This document shows positions 33,595 through 44,613 of a stretch of 64,000 nt of DNA, one piece after another. The stretch is from contig NC_003284.9 in assembly GCF_000002985.6 (NCBI RefSeq), positions 2,790,001 to 2,854,000 on the forward strand, in the 5' to 3' direction. Under the pieces are notes generated by a model. That model did no database searches and was not told where the DNA came from. It saw nothing but the letters and a program-made list of their open reading frames with translations. The DNA comes from Caenorhabditis elegans. Taxonomy: Eukaryota; Nematoda; Chromadorea; Rhabditida; Rhabditidae. Within the stretch, counting starts at the first letter, position 1. Each line of letters starts with the position of its first letter. The position numbers and the translations under genes were made by a program.

Positions 33595-36500
33595 TCACTC
33601 TCGTCGACGATTTCCTCGTGATTTGACTTTTCTCCATGACGACGCATTTTCAAAGATAGATGTTTTGTTCTCCTGAAAAAATGACACTTTTTCATTGCTT
33701 TTAAATTCTCTTTCAAACCGGATAAGACTGGAGCTGCGTGAAATTTTAGGCTCATCCGACAGCTTCCTCTCGACTTGTTCTTTGTCCCTACGCGGTGACT
33801 TCATCTGAATAAAAACGTCATCACATGTATGGGAATAGAGAGAAATTATGTTTTGTTACATAGGGATTGATACATACTCTTAAAGAAAGGTTTCTTTTCA
33901 AATCGCCAATGTGCAGCGGGACTGCAAGAACGGGGTGAGAAGCCTGCTTATCAAGTTGAGGTTGCTCACGAGCAGATTGTGAGCCGTTTTTTGTAGAAGC
34001 TGTGTTTTTCTCATCCTGAAATGCAAACGTATAAGAGTATAGTACTTCAAAAAATGGTACATCACATCCGGCTAACTTTCTGAAAAAGGAATCAAAGTTT
34101 GTTGGATTTTACTGAAGGTGGAGTAGAGTCCAAAACTTTTTTTGGTTTTAAATGACAGAAATGGAACCGTAGTGACTATAAAAAATTATAAAACTTTGCT
34201 AATTTTCTAATATATTTTGTTTTATTTTGAACAGAAGAAATTGGCTAATTATTTATGAAATCACGCGCAAATTAGTGACGACATTTTTGTCATTTTTTTG
34301 CTTTCCAGCTATAATGATTGGGGTTTCTCTGCTTATTTTATTGAATATTTGATGTGACACACAGTTTCCCAATTTTGAAAACATTTTTTGGAAAATGAAA
34401 GTTGTTAACCAGAAAGAAATTCATGTATCAAAAACACAGAAAATGTATAAAATGACGTCACTAATTTGCTGGTGAATTTTATATAATGAGCATAATTTTG
34501 CAAACTTGAGAAATCATTAAAAACTGAAAATAATTTTATAAATTCATTATTTTTTATTTTCGGGGATTACGGTTTTCTAATATTCACAGCAAAATTGTCA
34601 AGTAAAAATTCAAAATCTGCTTTATTCAAAAACTTTTTTAGTAGCCGTACCATATAAATGCTTAACCAATTTACCAACAAATTCAAAAAAAAAACTTTTT
34701 TTGATCAACTCAGAAGTATTTTTATCAATATTCAAAAAAGCAATTTTTTTACAAATAATTTTTTTTTTCAAGAGGAGATTTTTTATTTTTGAAACGTCGT
34801 AACTTAGCTGAACTAGCATGCATTCCCGCATTAGAAAAAATCGATATGCCACTAAAAGAAATTATAATTTTTTTTTTCACCCAGGACTTATCCCCCCAAC
34901 AAGTAGCATTACAGCATTACAATTTCAATTTAAACTTTTGAACTTTTCTGGGAAATTATACAACTCAGCTGCTTGTACCTCCATCAATGTTTTCCTCGGG
35001 TCCCGCCTAGTCGTCGACTTCGCCCGCACCGTTGCCGATCTACGGATCGATGGGCTGCTCCTGGTCTCTTCGTCCTCGGCCACATCATCGAGACGACCAC
35101 CACCCGCCTGAATAACTCACACTATTCTCATATTCTATCAAGATAGATTGTGTGCGTACGCACACACACACTCACTTTGCATCGTGGGAAACCGGATAAT
35201 TCGAGCAGTGTGCGGAATACGTCGGTAATCCGGATATTGTCTTTGGCCGACACCTCGATATAACGAACGTCGGACGATAAGCGATTTGTGAATGCTTTCG
35301 CCGTTTCTTCGTATATCTTTAAATGGGTACCAGAAAAAAATCTCAAAAGAAAATTCAGAAATTTTTTACCTTCTTATTTTCAACATCGCATTTGTTTCCC
35401 ACAACAACAATCGGCAGCTCATTCAAATCACTACGCCTTGAGCATATTTCTTGCCATATATCCGACATCTGAAAATGATATGAAATCTTGTCGCATTAGT
35501 AGCTGCTCATCTATCCTTCGCACATGTGTGAAGACTTAGTCTATTTTTGCTCAAAACTCGCTGCTAATTCGGAAATGTGGGTTACGGTATCGTTAACTTG
35601 CCTCCTTGAAGCTTGTGACGTCGTCCACCGAGAAAACTAGAAGAAAGGCCGACGCTGATGCAATCGAAAGACGTCTCATGTCGGGAAAATTGAAGTTGGT
35701 ATCCAAAATGTCTAGTGGTAATGGGACACCCTGAAACATTAATGTGAATCAACTTTCCATTTGTTCTTTGGAAGTTTAAAGGGAGGGGGGAAGGGTAGAG
35801 AGAAAAAGACCGAAAGCGACCGAATTTCGTAATGAAACTTCTCAAAAAACTTCCAATTTTTCATGGCGGCCAAATTTTTCTAAAATCTGAAACTCCGCCA
35901 GCTTTTCTTTGTCGCTTTTTGAAATTTTGATAATTTTATATGCCTACACGATATCAACTACCAGAGTATGCTTTTTATAGTTTGATAATTTCAAAAATCA
36001 TTTACTATATATAAAGCGCTTATTCCGTTTGTCCATAGTTTGTAGTCTTTGTAGTCTTTGTAGTCTGTGAAGTTTTGGCTTCTGGAGGGATAGTGAGTTG
36101 GGGTTAGTGTAGGGATATAGTCGGGGTACTGTAGTGGTACAATGGTGGTACGGTAGGAGTACTGTATGATTACGGTAGTTTCAGAAAATATGGTTTTCAG
36201 CTCCAGAAGTCGGGGGCCGCGCCGGAGTTGCGGTCCACGGCTGGTAAACTATATTCCAGCAAAGAAAAATTGCGAAATTTCAGAATTTGAAAAAATCTGA
36301 CTACGTTTCTTAGAATTTGTTTTGAAAATTTGACCCCTCATTAAAAACGTTTGGAAATTATTTTCATTATGAAATTCGGCCGTGCTGGGCCAGTTTCACC
36401 CTATTTAAGCAAAATATCCACAAATTCTACTTCCCCCAGGCCTTCCACGCGGGTACCAAAATGCCTTCCTTGCGGCGACCTCCGCTCGCCTCGCGCTTTC

Positions 36501-36847
36501 TGTATAGTGCGTCGAGTAACCCGAAAAGTGTCGGCCGCGGCAAAAGCTGAAATAAGGCGAGAGGGCGGCGTGAGGCGGGCAGGTTGGAGGCAGGTGTTAG
36601 GCCCTGGAAGCTTGCCTGCCTCCTATGGAAGCCCTGACCCAAAGATTTGAATGAAAGAACCAACCTGGATACGAAACTCTCTCGAATGTAAATCCTCAAT
36701 CGTTTCCTTATACTTGCTTGAAAATTCATTATATAAGTAGCGACGAATAATATTAGTTTTTCCCACTTTCGCAGAACCCAGCACCACCAGACGGTACCGT
36801 TCTTCGCACATTTCGTCCTCGGTTTTGGGCTGCAAGCATTTGAACAT
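33595..36847 (-). CDS. Dexras/Rhes-like small GTPase with extended tail
   Basis: Seven exons: 36665-36847, 35602-35730, 35370-35468, 35176-35316, 34979-35107, 33878-34015, 33595-33804; every exon is a multiple of three, total 342 residues. P-loop GSAKVGKT (24-31), switch I region KYKETIEDLH, LDILDTNFNFPDMRRLSI (67-84), NKCD (129-132) and SAK (160-162). The TIEDLH and FPDMRRLSI words point to the RASD1/RASD2 (Dexras1/Rhes) branch. In that branch the G3 motif is DTSG; here it is DTNF, lacking the glycine. The last 130 or so residues are basic and Ser-rich (SIRRSATVRAKSTTRRD, then ending GNRRRE) with no CAAX box, so the usual lipid anchor is absent. The donor after exon 2 is GC (GAG|GCAAGT). If the exon 5 donor GAG|GTACAA is skipped, the protein stops at 34925. 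Confidence 0.8.
36425..36650. repeat. GC-rich repeat in intron 1 of the Ras-like gene
   Basis: A block rich in G and C beginning CCCAGGCCTTCCACGCGGG and ending GCCTGCCTCCTATGGAAGCC, close to an inverted match. It contains CCCGAAAAGTGTCGGCCGCG, a core shared with 44835-44860 and 53650-53750. It lies just downstream of exon 1. Non-coding repeat; the 99- and 165-codon open frames across it are shadows. Confidence 0.6.
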
Positions 36848-37121
36848 ATTGACAGGGAAGCACACAATATAAGATTTGAAAATGGATAGTTGGAATATTG
36901 GGAAGAGAATCGGAGTTTTGGCAATAAATGTTCTTGGCCTTGTTTGCTATTTTAATGGTTCATGTACCTTCTCCATAGCAATTTATGCCTGGTGGCTAGG
37001 ATATTAAGTCATGAAACGAATTCTCCTTTCCAAATAAAATGAGAGACAATGTAAGATTTTAAGTGCTCGTATAAATACAAGTCGTTTGTAATTTAAAACT
37101 CTCAAAGTTTGAAAGTTAAGA

Positions 37122-37137
37122 GGGGGGGGGGGGGGGG
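37122..37137 (+). repeat. Uninterrupted 16-guanine tract
   Basis: Sixteen consecutive G on the plus strand, flanked by AAGA and TAGAG. Long mono-G tracts can form G-quadruplexes and in C. elegans are the sites deleted in dog-1 (FANCJ helicase) mutants. Confidence 0.85.
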
Positions 37138-38330
37138 TAGAGAAAGGTTTTGAATGAATACAGAGATCTAACTAGTGTTTGTAGGATCACTTGTTAATTT
37201 CATCCACGAGTCCTTCCGTTTAGTCCTTTTTTCAAACTTTCAATTTCTGTTTACTGCAGTATGGAGGTAGGTTGGTATGGTGTTAAATGTGGAGTAGGGC
37301 CAGTGGGGAAAGTGTTCAAAACTACATCAATAGTGCCAAAATGACATATTTATAATTTTGAAAGTCGGTCAAAAAAAAACATGTACTCCTAATTTTGAAA
37401 GTCGGTCAAAAATTAAATTCTGCGAATTTCATACTTTACTTTTGTTTTAATTATACATCAAGAAGTTCCAGTAGTCAAAATTTTTTCAAAAAATTGGCAA
37501 ATTGCCAAAAAATTGACTGGGAGTAAAAAAAATCTCTACAAAAAATTCTACAAAAAAAATTTCATTTTCAGACGGAACAAACCATTTTTTGCATTTCTAT
37601 ATCAATTTTTGTATGGAAAAAGTTTTTTAAAAAGCGGCACAGCACTGGTGTAGACCTCTCTTTTTTTCCTATTTTTTGGTTTTTCTCACGCCTTATGTTT
37701 TTTCTTCCTGATCTGGTAAACCTACAATTGTTGATGGAAGCGTTGAAGTCATCGCGGTGCACAATAAGGACCAGAAGAAAAGAAAAATACCGACGGACAG
37801 AATATGAGTTGCAGGTTTGGCTGGTCTGCACAGCCGATTGAACAAGGGTTGCGTCACTTGTTTTGTTGGGAGAAGCCGCGGACGGAAAACGTGACTTCTC
37901 CTTTCTCGCTTTTTTTTTCTTTCTCGGAAGATACTAACTGATAGAAAGAGAATATGAAGATGAATATGAGTCTTGAGAGGGAGTATAAGAGAGAAAACAC
38001 CCCCCCCCCTTCTCTCCGGAATTATATCTTTTTATCCTCGTCTTTCTTCCTTTCTCACTTCTCCTTGGGTCTAGATCAGGAGAAATGAGGAGAGCAGTTA
38101 CTGGTTGACGGATTAGAGCCTCGTAATCTACATATTACATTGGTATAAGCTCTCTGACATGCAGAGCACACACTCAACATCTTACTTCCAAAAAAGCCTA
38201 CAGTAAACTAGGCCCCAGAAAATAGTTGATAGTTAAGGAAGGAATTAACAAACGTGAGCAGTAAAAACCAAACATAATGAAACTGAGTGCCAATGGATGA
38301 GCAAGGTGCAGAGGCATTGTGTCTTTCTAT

Positions 38331-38345
38331 GTGTGTGTGTGTGTG
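38331..38345. repeat. (GT)n microsatellite
   Basis: Seven to eight GT units (GTGTGTGTGTGTGTG) in AT-rich intergenic DNA. Confidence 0.7.
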
Positions 38346-40977
38346 AATAACCAACCCAGAAGCACTCTCTGGAAATTGATGCTCCGTGAATAATAGGAAA
38401 ACTACTATTCAAATATTTTCCCTGAATAATAGAGTTGTACTACGAAAAGAAGTCTTATTGCAGTTCTCGTTATTTTGGAAATAAAAAAAACAATAGCCTC
38501 ACTAAACAGTAAAAATGTTAAGAAAAGTTTGGTTTCAAAATCTGATAATTTGGAAAGTATATGTATAAAAACGGGGAAATGTTAGAATAATTAAAGGAGA
38601 GAATTTTAAACGTGAAGAATTCTCAAATGACCATCTAATGAAACTTCTCAAAAATATTTGTTAAAGAAATTATCGCGATTTTAGCAAAACATTTTTAATT
38701 TCCGCCACTTTTGCAGCGGTCCGAAAGTGACTTTTTTTTTGAATTATCATAATTTGTTGCATCAGGAACAGAAGTCAAAATTGGGAATTTTTGCAAAAAA
38801 TTTCAAAATTTTTGATAACTTTTGCCAATAACCAAAATATTTGAGATGAAGCGGCTGATTTAATTTTGAATTTAAAAAGGCAAAAACTGGGCAAAATTGT
38901 CGGGATTTGTTTTTTTTTCTAATTTTTCATTGATATTTGAATTGAAAAATCATTCGTTCAATTTTTAAATTTTTACCGTAAAACAATTTTTCTTTTTTTT
39001 TCATTTTTTTCCCAAAAAAAAAACAAAAAAAATTAAAAATGCCTACACTTCCAAAATTCCGAGTAGCAATCAATTTTATCGAGAAACACACATTTCCAGA
39101 ACTGACTTTGATTTTCAGAATTCTCTTAATTCTAAATCAAAACGAGAAACAAAAGAAAATAATTAGTTTCAGATTCACAAAAATTTTCTTAGTTCCGATT
39201 GAAAGATTAGATTCTTGTTAGCAAAAATTTACAAATAAAATCAGGGACGCAAAATTTTTAAGTTATAAGAAATTAAAATTTGTGAAGCCTACCTAAAAAT
39301 GCTCAAAATTTAAAAAATAATTTTTAAAAAATTCCAGCTAAATGAGTACCTGCAATTATTAACAAATCAAAAAAAAAAGCTTAATGAGAAGGGAACTCCT
39401 CTGCGCATTTTTTTTTTGGTTCGAAGTCGACAAAAACTAGCAATGGATAGATTAGGACTTGATGAGCATTGAAGCAAAAAGAGCACTCTCGCAGCAACAG
39501 AGCAAGCAATTCGTCCCCTGTTTGACACCATTAACTTGAAAATTGTTAGTAGGAATCTAGATGAGATGACTTGATGGCATTGTTTTTTTAAAGGAGGGGA
39601 CATAGTTTGTGGGGTTTTTGCTTAAATATACTAAAACTGGTCCAAAACAACCAAATTTCAAAATAATACTTCTCTAAAAAAAATGCCAAAAATGTTTTAT
39701 GGTGGTTCAAATTTTATTGCATTTTTTGGTAGTTTATCTCATTTTATTAAAGACAAATGGTTTTAATAAAAAAACGTTCAAAATTGAAAAGTTGGTTGAA
39801 CGTAAAGACTTAAAATCTGATAAAATGAACAGTCATGATGAAATTTCTCAAAAAATTTGCAAAAAGTTTTTATGGCAGGTCAACACTTCCAATAAAAAAA
39901 GAGCCAAGTTTTGCTAAAATCTGAAATTTCGCCAATTTTAAATTTTTGTCAATTTTAGCAAGATGAATCAGTAAAATATTTTTTAAACGCGATAATTTAG
40001 TGGAAACTGTGTTCCATCTGCTCCAACAATAAAAACAGAAAACTTTTTTAAAAATTGTTTTTCAATCGAAAAAATGATTAAAATTTTTTTTGAGAATTCT
40101 CTACTTATGAAATTCAGTCGTGTTTGTACCATTTTTAGTATATTAAAAAAATACTCACAAATTTTACTCCCTCTTTAAAAAATAAAATTGAAAAAAAACT
40201 ACAGTCATTTGAATAATTGGAAACGGAATAGCGGAACCAAGAAGAAGTCATTTTGCAATGAAATGTTTAATGCATTTTTTAGTGGACCGGGAGACATGAA
40301 GTAATCCTGAACTTTTGTCTCTCTGTAGTCGCACCAAACTTTTTTGGGTGAACAAAAATGGAGAGAAGCCGAGTTGCGTTGCAAAAGATGCTCCAGCTTG
40401 CTCTAGTTGGGATGATAGAAATACGGAAAATTGAAAGAGAATAGGAAATTACACACATTAAATAATCTGCGGAAGTATACTTATAGAGGCCTTCCTAGAA
40501 TTATTAACCTCAATATTCGGAGCAGGGCAGCTGAATTTTTCTCTGTCATATTATATCATACTATCCAAAATTCTGGCAGTCTAAATTTAAGACGTTGTTT
40601 TTTCAATTCTTCGTCTTTTTATTAAGCTTTTGTGGTGATGCCACGGATGTTGAGAAAATGAAGGGAATGAGAAAAGACATGCGTCAATACATATAGACCA
40701 CAAATCCGTGGAAGATACAAAATAAAAGCTCCTCGATATCACTAAAAGGTGATTTGATATTTGAAATCCTGGATTACGGAGCTCTGCTCAATGCATATTA
40801 TTTTCTTTTTTTCTATATGATAAGTGTGTCACATGAGCTCTCATAAAAATGGATAGAAATATTAAAACTACAAAACAAAAACTACAATTTCAAAAAATAG
40901 AATATTGAAATTTGTTTGATTTTTTGGAAATTACCAAGGGACGAGTAAGAAGACAGAATGGAATTATTGGAATATGC

Positions 40978-41145
40978 GCATGGTGTCCCGTTTCTGTTCG
41001 ATCTACGTAGATCTACGAGAAATGCGAGAATTTAGATGCAGACTACTCAACTGATTTTGCACGTGCTGACGTCACATTTTTTGAGGGAAAAATTCCCGCA
41101 TTTCTGTAGATCAAAACGCAATGGGACAACCTGACACCACTTGAG
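40978..41145. repeat. Palindromic repeat, family 2 (intergenic copy)
   Basis: GGTGTCCCGTTTCTGTTCGA to ACAACCTGACACCACTTG. It contains GCACGTGCTGACGTCACA, i.e. an E-box-like and a CRE-like (TGACGTCA) palindrome side by side. Confidence 0.6.
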
Positions 41146-42232
41146 TGTGAGAAAAAAATTCAAAAAAAGAATTCAAAATTTCATATGGTTTTTTGAAAAT
41201 TTGAAAAATCTCACAATCAGTATTGCCACTTTTTTAGAAGTCGTCGATCCAAAAAAAGTTATTTGAATTTTATGGCCGATTTATGTTTCAAATATTAATA
41301 ATCAAATACTGTAGGGATTCGAACATTTGATAGTGCTATAGTTTTTTTTTTAATTGGCAAAAACTCAAAAATTGCCTATTTTAGCCTGGAGCCAAAGATG
41401 CCAATTCTCATGACACAAAACCGATTGATGCAAGAAGCCCGTTCAACAAAAATGCCTCACATAAGTAAGATGATGAATTATGCAAGTACAAAAAACCACG
41501 AGCAACCTGTCTAGTTGAAAAAGTGAATTAGCGGAAGAAACAAGCAAAAAAGAAACAAAAGGTTACAGAGCTCAGGAGCTCGAGCTTCTAAGTCTGTTTT
41601 CTTCTTCTTCTTGGTAGCTGTCATTGCTCCAACAAGACGCCGGGAATATTATTATTTTTCTTTCTCATTTCTTTTTTCTTTTCAAGCCGCAAGAATCAAA
41701 AGTTAGGAAGCTGGTTGGGAGTAAATAGCGAGGAGTGGATTACCGGATTACATTTAATTCGATTTTTTCTTCGGCCCACAAATTAATCGTTGGAAATTGA
41801 ATTATCGAGATTTTTCTTTCTGTATTACACTGAAAATGATACAACTGTGTGGTGTGCTTCACGTGGTGCTAAAATGACCAAATATCATATTAAAACTTTC
41901 AAAAAAACATTTTGAAATTATACTGCAAAAAAGTGACAGTTTTTGCCACTCATAATTTTGAAAGTCGACCGAAAAAAATTGTTTTTTTAATAGGATTTTT
42001 AAAAATTAACTTACTAGGGAATGGTGTTACCCCTGCAATCGCTTGGAGGACAAAACAAACTTTAAATGACAGATGAGGTCTTTGGCTACAAAAATCATTT
42101 TTTGGAATCTGCTAAAGTCTGCCCCAAAGCTGAAATTTTCGGCCTTAAAAATGAGTGCTTTTTTGCTCAAAATGCCGTTTTTCGTGTGTAGAAGTGGCTA
42201 CATGAAAGTTTGGCACTGCAGCCGCCGTTCGA

Positions 42233-42296
42233 ATGGCCGATTGGTGAACTCTCGTGCTCATTAATCTAAAGGTCACGGGTTCGCTCCCCACTAGGT
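42233..42296 (+). other. tRNA-like segment in left arm of the foldback
   Basis: TGGCCGATTGGT resembles an A box and GGTTCGCTCCC (42278-42288) a B box. Between them GCTCATTAATCTAAAGGTCA resembles the anticodon-to-variable region of elongator tRNA-Met (CAT). Stems are mostly broken. A run of 14 T starts at 42302. The mirror copy is on the minus strand of the right arm. Confidence 0.4.
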
Positions 42297-43295
42297 ATTA
42301 ATTTTTTTTTTTTTGAATTTTTCCTCTAGCATGAAATATGCACAAAACCACGGTTTCTTCCGTTTTTTGGTAACTTCGGAATACATTTTTTGGTTCCTGG
42401 GAATCATAAAAGTAATTTGGAAACTTTTTGGAAGTTTTCATTTTTGATAAATTTTTCACTTTTCTCCCACCTGATGTATGCAAATTTTTTTCTCTAAAAA
42501 TAATTTTTCAAAATTTTTTCAAAAAATGCTTGGGTTGAAAGAGCAGCATTAGATTGGGTATTTCTACGATTTTGGAGGATCAAATGTCATTTTTAGGAGA
42601 AAATCACTGTTGTTTTCTCTAGAGTTTTTCACGAAAAGGACCTACTTTCAAAGACTTCCAGCTCCGTTGACGGGTAAAATAAAAAAAATTGTCAACTGCA
42701 AAGTTGTTTTAAAAGTACCGATAAACAAATTGTCCGTTGAAACTTGTCTGATAAATTTTATGGGTTAAGAGATATAGCTAATCAAAGTGAAGCTTTAACT
42801 TACTTAATTACTAATGTCCATATCTCTTAACCCATAAAATTTATCAGACAAGTTTCAACGGACAATTTGTTTATTGGTACTTTTAAAACAACTTTGCAGT
42901 TGACAATTTTTTATTTTACCCGTCAACGGAGCTGGAAGTCTTCGAAAGTAGGTCCTTTTCGTGAAAAACTCTAGAGAAAACAACAGTGATTTTCTCCTAA
43001 AAATGACATTTGATCCTCCAAAATCGTAGAAACACCCAATCTAATGCTGCTCTTTCAACCCAAGCATTTTTTGAAAAAATTTTGAAAAATTATTTTTAGA
43101 GAAAAAAATTTGCATACATCAGGTGGGAGAAAAGTGAAAAATTTATCAAAAATGAAAACTTCCAAAAAGTTTCCAAATTACTTTTATGATTCCCAGGAAC
43201 CAAAAAATGTATTCCGAAGTTACCAAAAAACGGAAGAAACCGTGGTTTTGTGCATATTTCATGCTAGAGGAAAAATTCAAAAAAAAAAATTAATA

Positions 43296-43360
43296 CCTAG
43301 TGGGGAGCGAACCCGTGACCTTTAGATTAATGAGCACGAGAGTTCACCAATCGGCCATTC
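43296..43360 (-). other. tRNA-like segment in right arm of the foldback
   Basis: Inverted copy of the segment in the left arm, followed on its own strand by an A/T run (a T-run in the minus-strand sense). Both segments would be transcribed towards the centre of the element if their internal boxes were active. Confidence 0.4.
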
Positions 43361-43577
43361 GAACGGCGGCTGCAGTGCCAAACTTTCATGTAGCCACTTC
43401 TACACACGAAAAACGGCATTTTGAGCAAAAAAGCACTCATTTTTAAGGCCGAAAATTTCAGCTTTGGGGCAGACTTTAGCAGATTCCAAAAAATGATTTT
43501 TGTAGCCAAAGACCTCATCTGTCATTTAAAGTTTGTTTTGTCCTCCTAGCAATTGCAGGGGTAACACCATTCCCTAG

Positions 43578-44613
43578 TTAGTTTGAATAATTTGGGTTTA
43601 AACATTCTAGGTGTCGGAACCTGCGAATTATTTCTGGGGTTTCCAAAAGCTCTTTTTTTTTTTGAAAGTTAGGCAATTTGCCAATACGTTGACTGGAAAT
43701 TTGAAAAAAAAGCATCAAAAACCCTGAAACTTTTTGGAAATTTTCATTGTGATATTCGGTAGTTTTAGATCAATATAAGTGTATTTAGACAAAATCCCGC
43801 GCTACTCCACATTTAAAAATTATGCTTTGTTTTGGAAACATGTGCAATTTTTATTAAATATTTCATTTCGGCATCTGGCCCTAGATTCTTTTTCGGATCT
43901 GGCCCAAACATTGTTAATTCGGCAAGACTATTTGAACTTGAGCGCCACCTAAACAGATTTTATATTTTTTGGCTAAACTTGAGATGGTTCCAAGTCAGGA
44001 ATGGGCGACGAATTTGCCAAAAAAGCCAAATGTTCTCCAAACGACAAACGACGAATTCGGCGAACATTTGCCGAGTACGGCAAAAATTGAACAATCATAA
44101 CTTGCCAAAAAACCGGTTCGTTGCCCATCTCTGCTCCAAATGCCAATTCAGTCAACACAAACATTCTAAGAGCAGCTGAGCGTTGTGCAGGTGAGCATTT
44201 CACTAGGTCGGAAGGGTACAAATAATCACCTTTCATTTTATTACTTTAGAAACAAAAACTGTTTAAAATTAGGAAGACAAAGCATTGCATAATCTAGAAA
44301 CAAAATGCAGTAAGCATAGAATATCAAGAAAAAATCCGGAATGAATTGAAAAAATTCAGTGAATGAAGAATAATGATGTTACACACGTTCGGTGGAGTCG
44401 GTCTTCAAAAGAGAACAAGTTCAAAAATAAGGCTCGTGAATGAAGTGGTTGGAAAAAATAATAGGGTCGGGGGGTGAACAACGAATTGAATAGAATTCAT
44501 GAGGGAAGAAGAAGAAGGGTAAATTATGTGAGTTAAAGCAGGCCGATTTGAATAAAAACGAGTCAAAAACCAAGTTGTTTAAGCTATGGAAAAATGCGCC
44601 TAGTTCAAAAAAT
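43578..44613. other. Intergenic DNA and 3' UTR of the 5'-nucleotidase gene
   Basis: AT-rich sequence with a family 1 terminus (GCGCTACTCCAC, about 43800) and small repeats around 43980-44110 (GAATTTGCCAAAAAAGCCAA and inverted forms). The right half is probably the 3' UTR of the nucleotidase gene. Confidence 0.4.
44237..44242 (-). terminator. Possible polyadenylation signal of the 5'-nucleotidase gene
   Basis: AATAAA on the coding strand, about 370 bases downstream of the stop at 44614-44616. First canonical hexamer noticed on this side. Confidence 0.4.

Larger units (their letters stand above)
36848..42013. other. Intergenic region, left part
   Basis: No gene supported. Contents: the 16-G tract (37122), a C9 run at about 38002, a (TG)n run (38331-38345), a family 3 copy (39590-40190), a family 2 copy (40978-41145), family 1 related pieces (37285-37510), and long AT-rich stretches (38880-39330). 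Confidence 0.45.
42014..43577. mobile_element. Tc4-like foldback transposon
   Basis: A 1564-bp palindrome. Left arm 42014-42775 and right arm 42820-43577 are near-perfect inverted repeats of about 760 bp around a 44-bp unique centre. Termini begin CTAGGGAATGGTGTTACCCC. The flanks are C-TTA and TTA-G, i.e. a TTA duplication in a CTTAG site. Tc4 of C. elegans is known as a 1.6-kb foldback element with about 770-bp arms that inserts at CTNAG and duplicates TNA, so architecture and target both match. There is no transposase; the identical open frames in both arms are a consequence of the palindrome. Arm identity is high, suggesting a recent insertion or gene conversion. Confidence 0.8.

Noticed and set aside
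34925..35107. Ras-like protein ending at the TGA at 34925 with no further exons
   Set aside because: The donor GAG|GTACAA is in phase with two downstream coding exons that end at 33595, so the longer form is preferred; the short form could still be an isoform.
42073..43518. Identical open frames on both strands (63 and 61-71 codons)
   Set aside because: They are mirror copies forced by the foldback palindrome; no transposase motifs.
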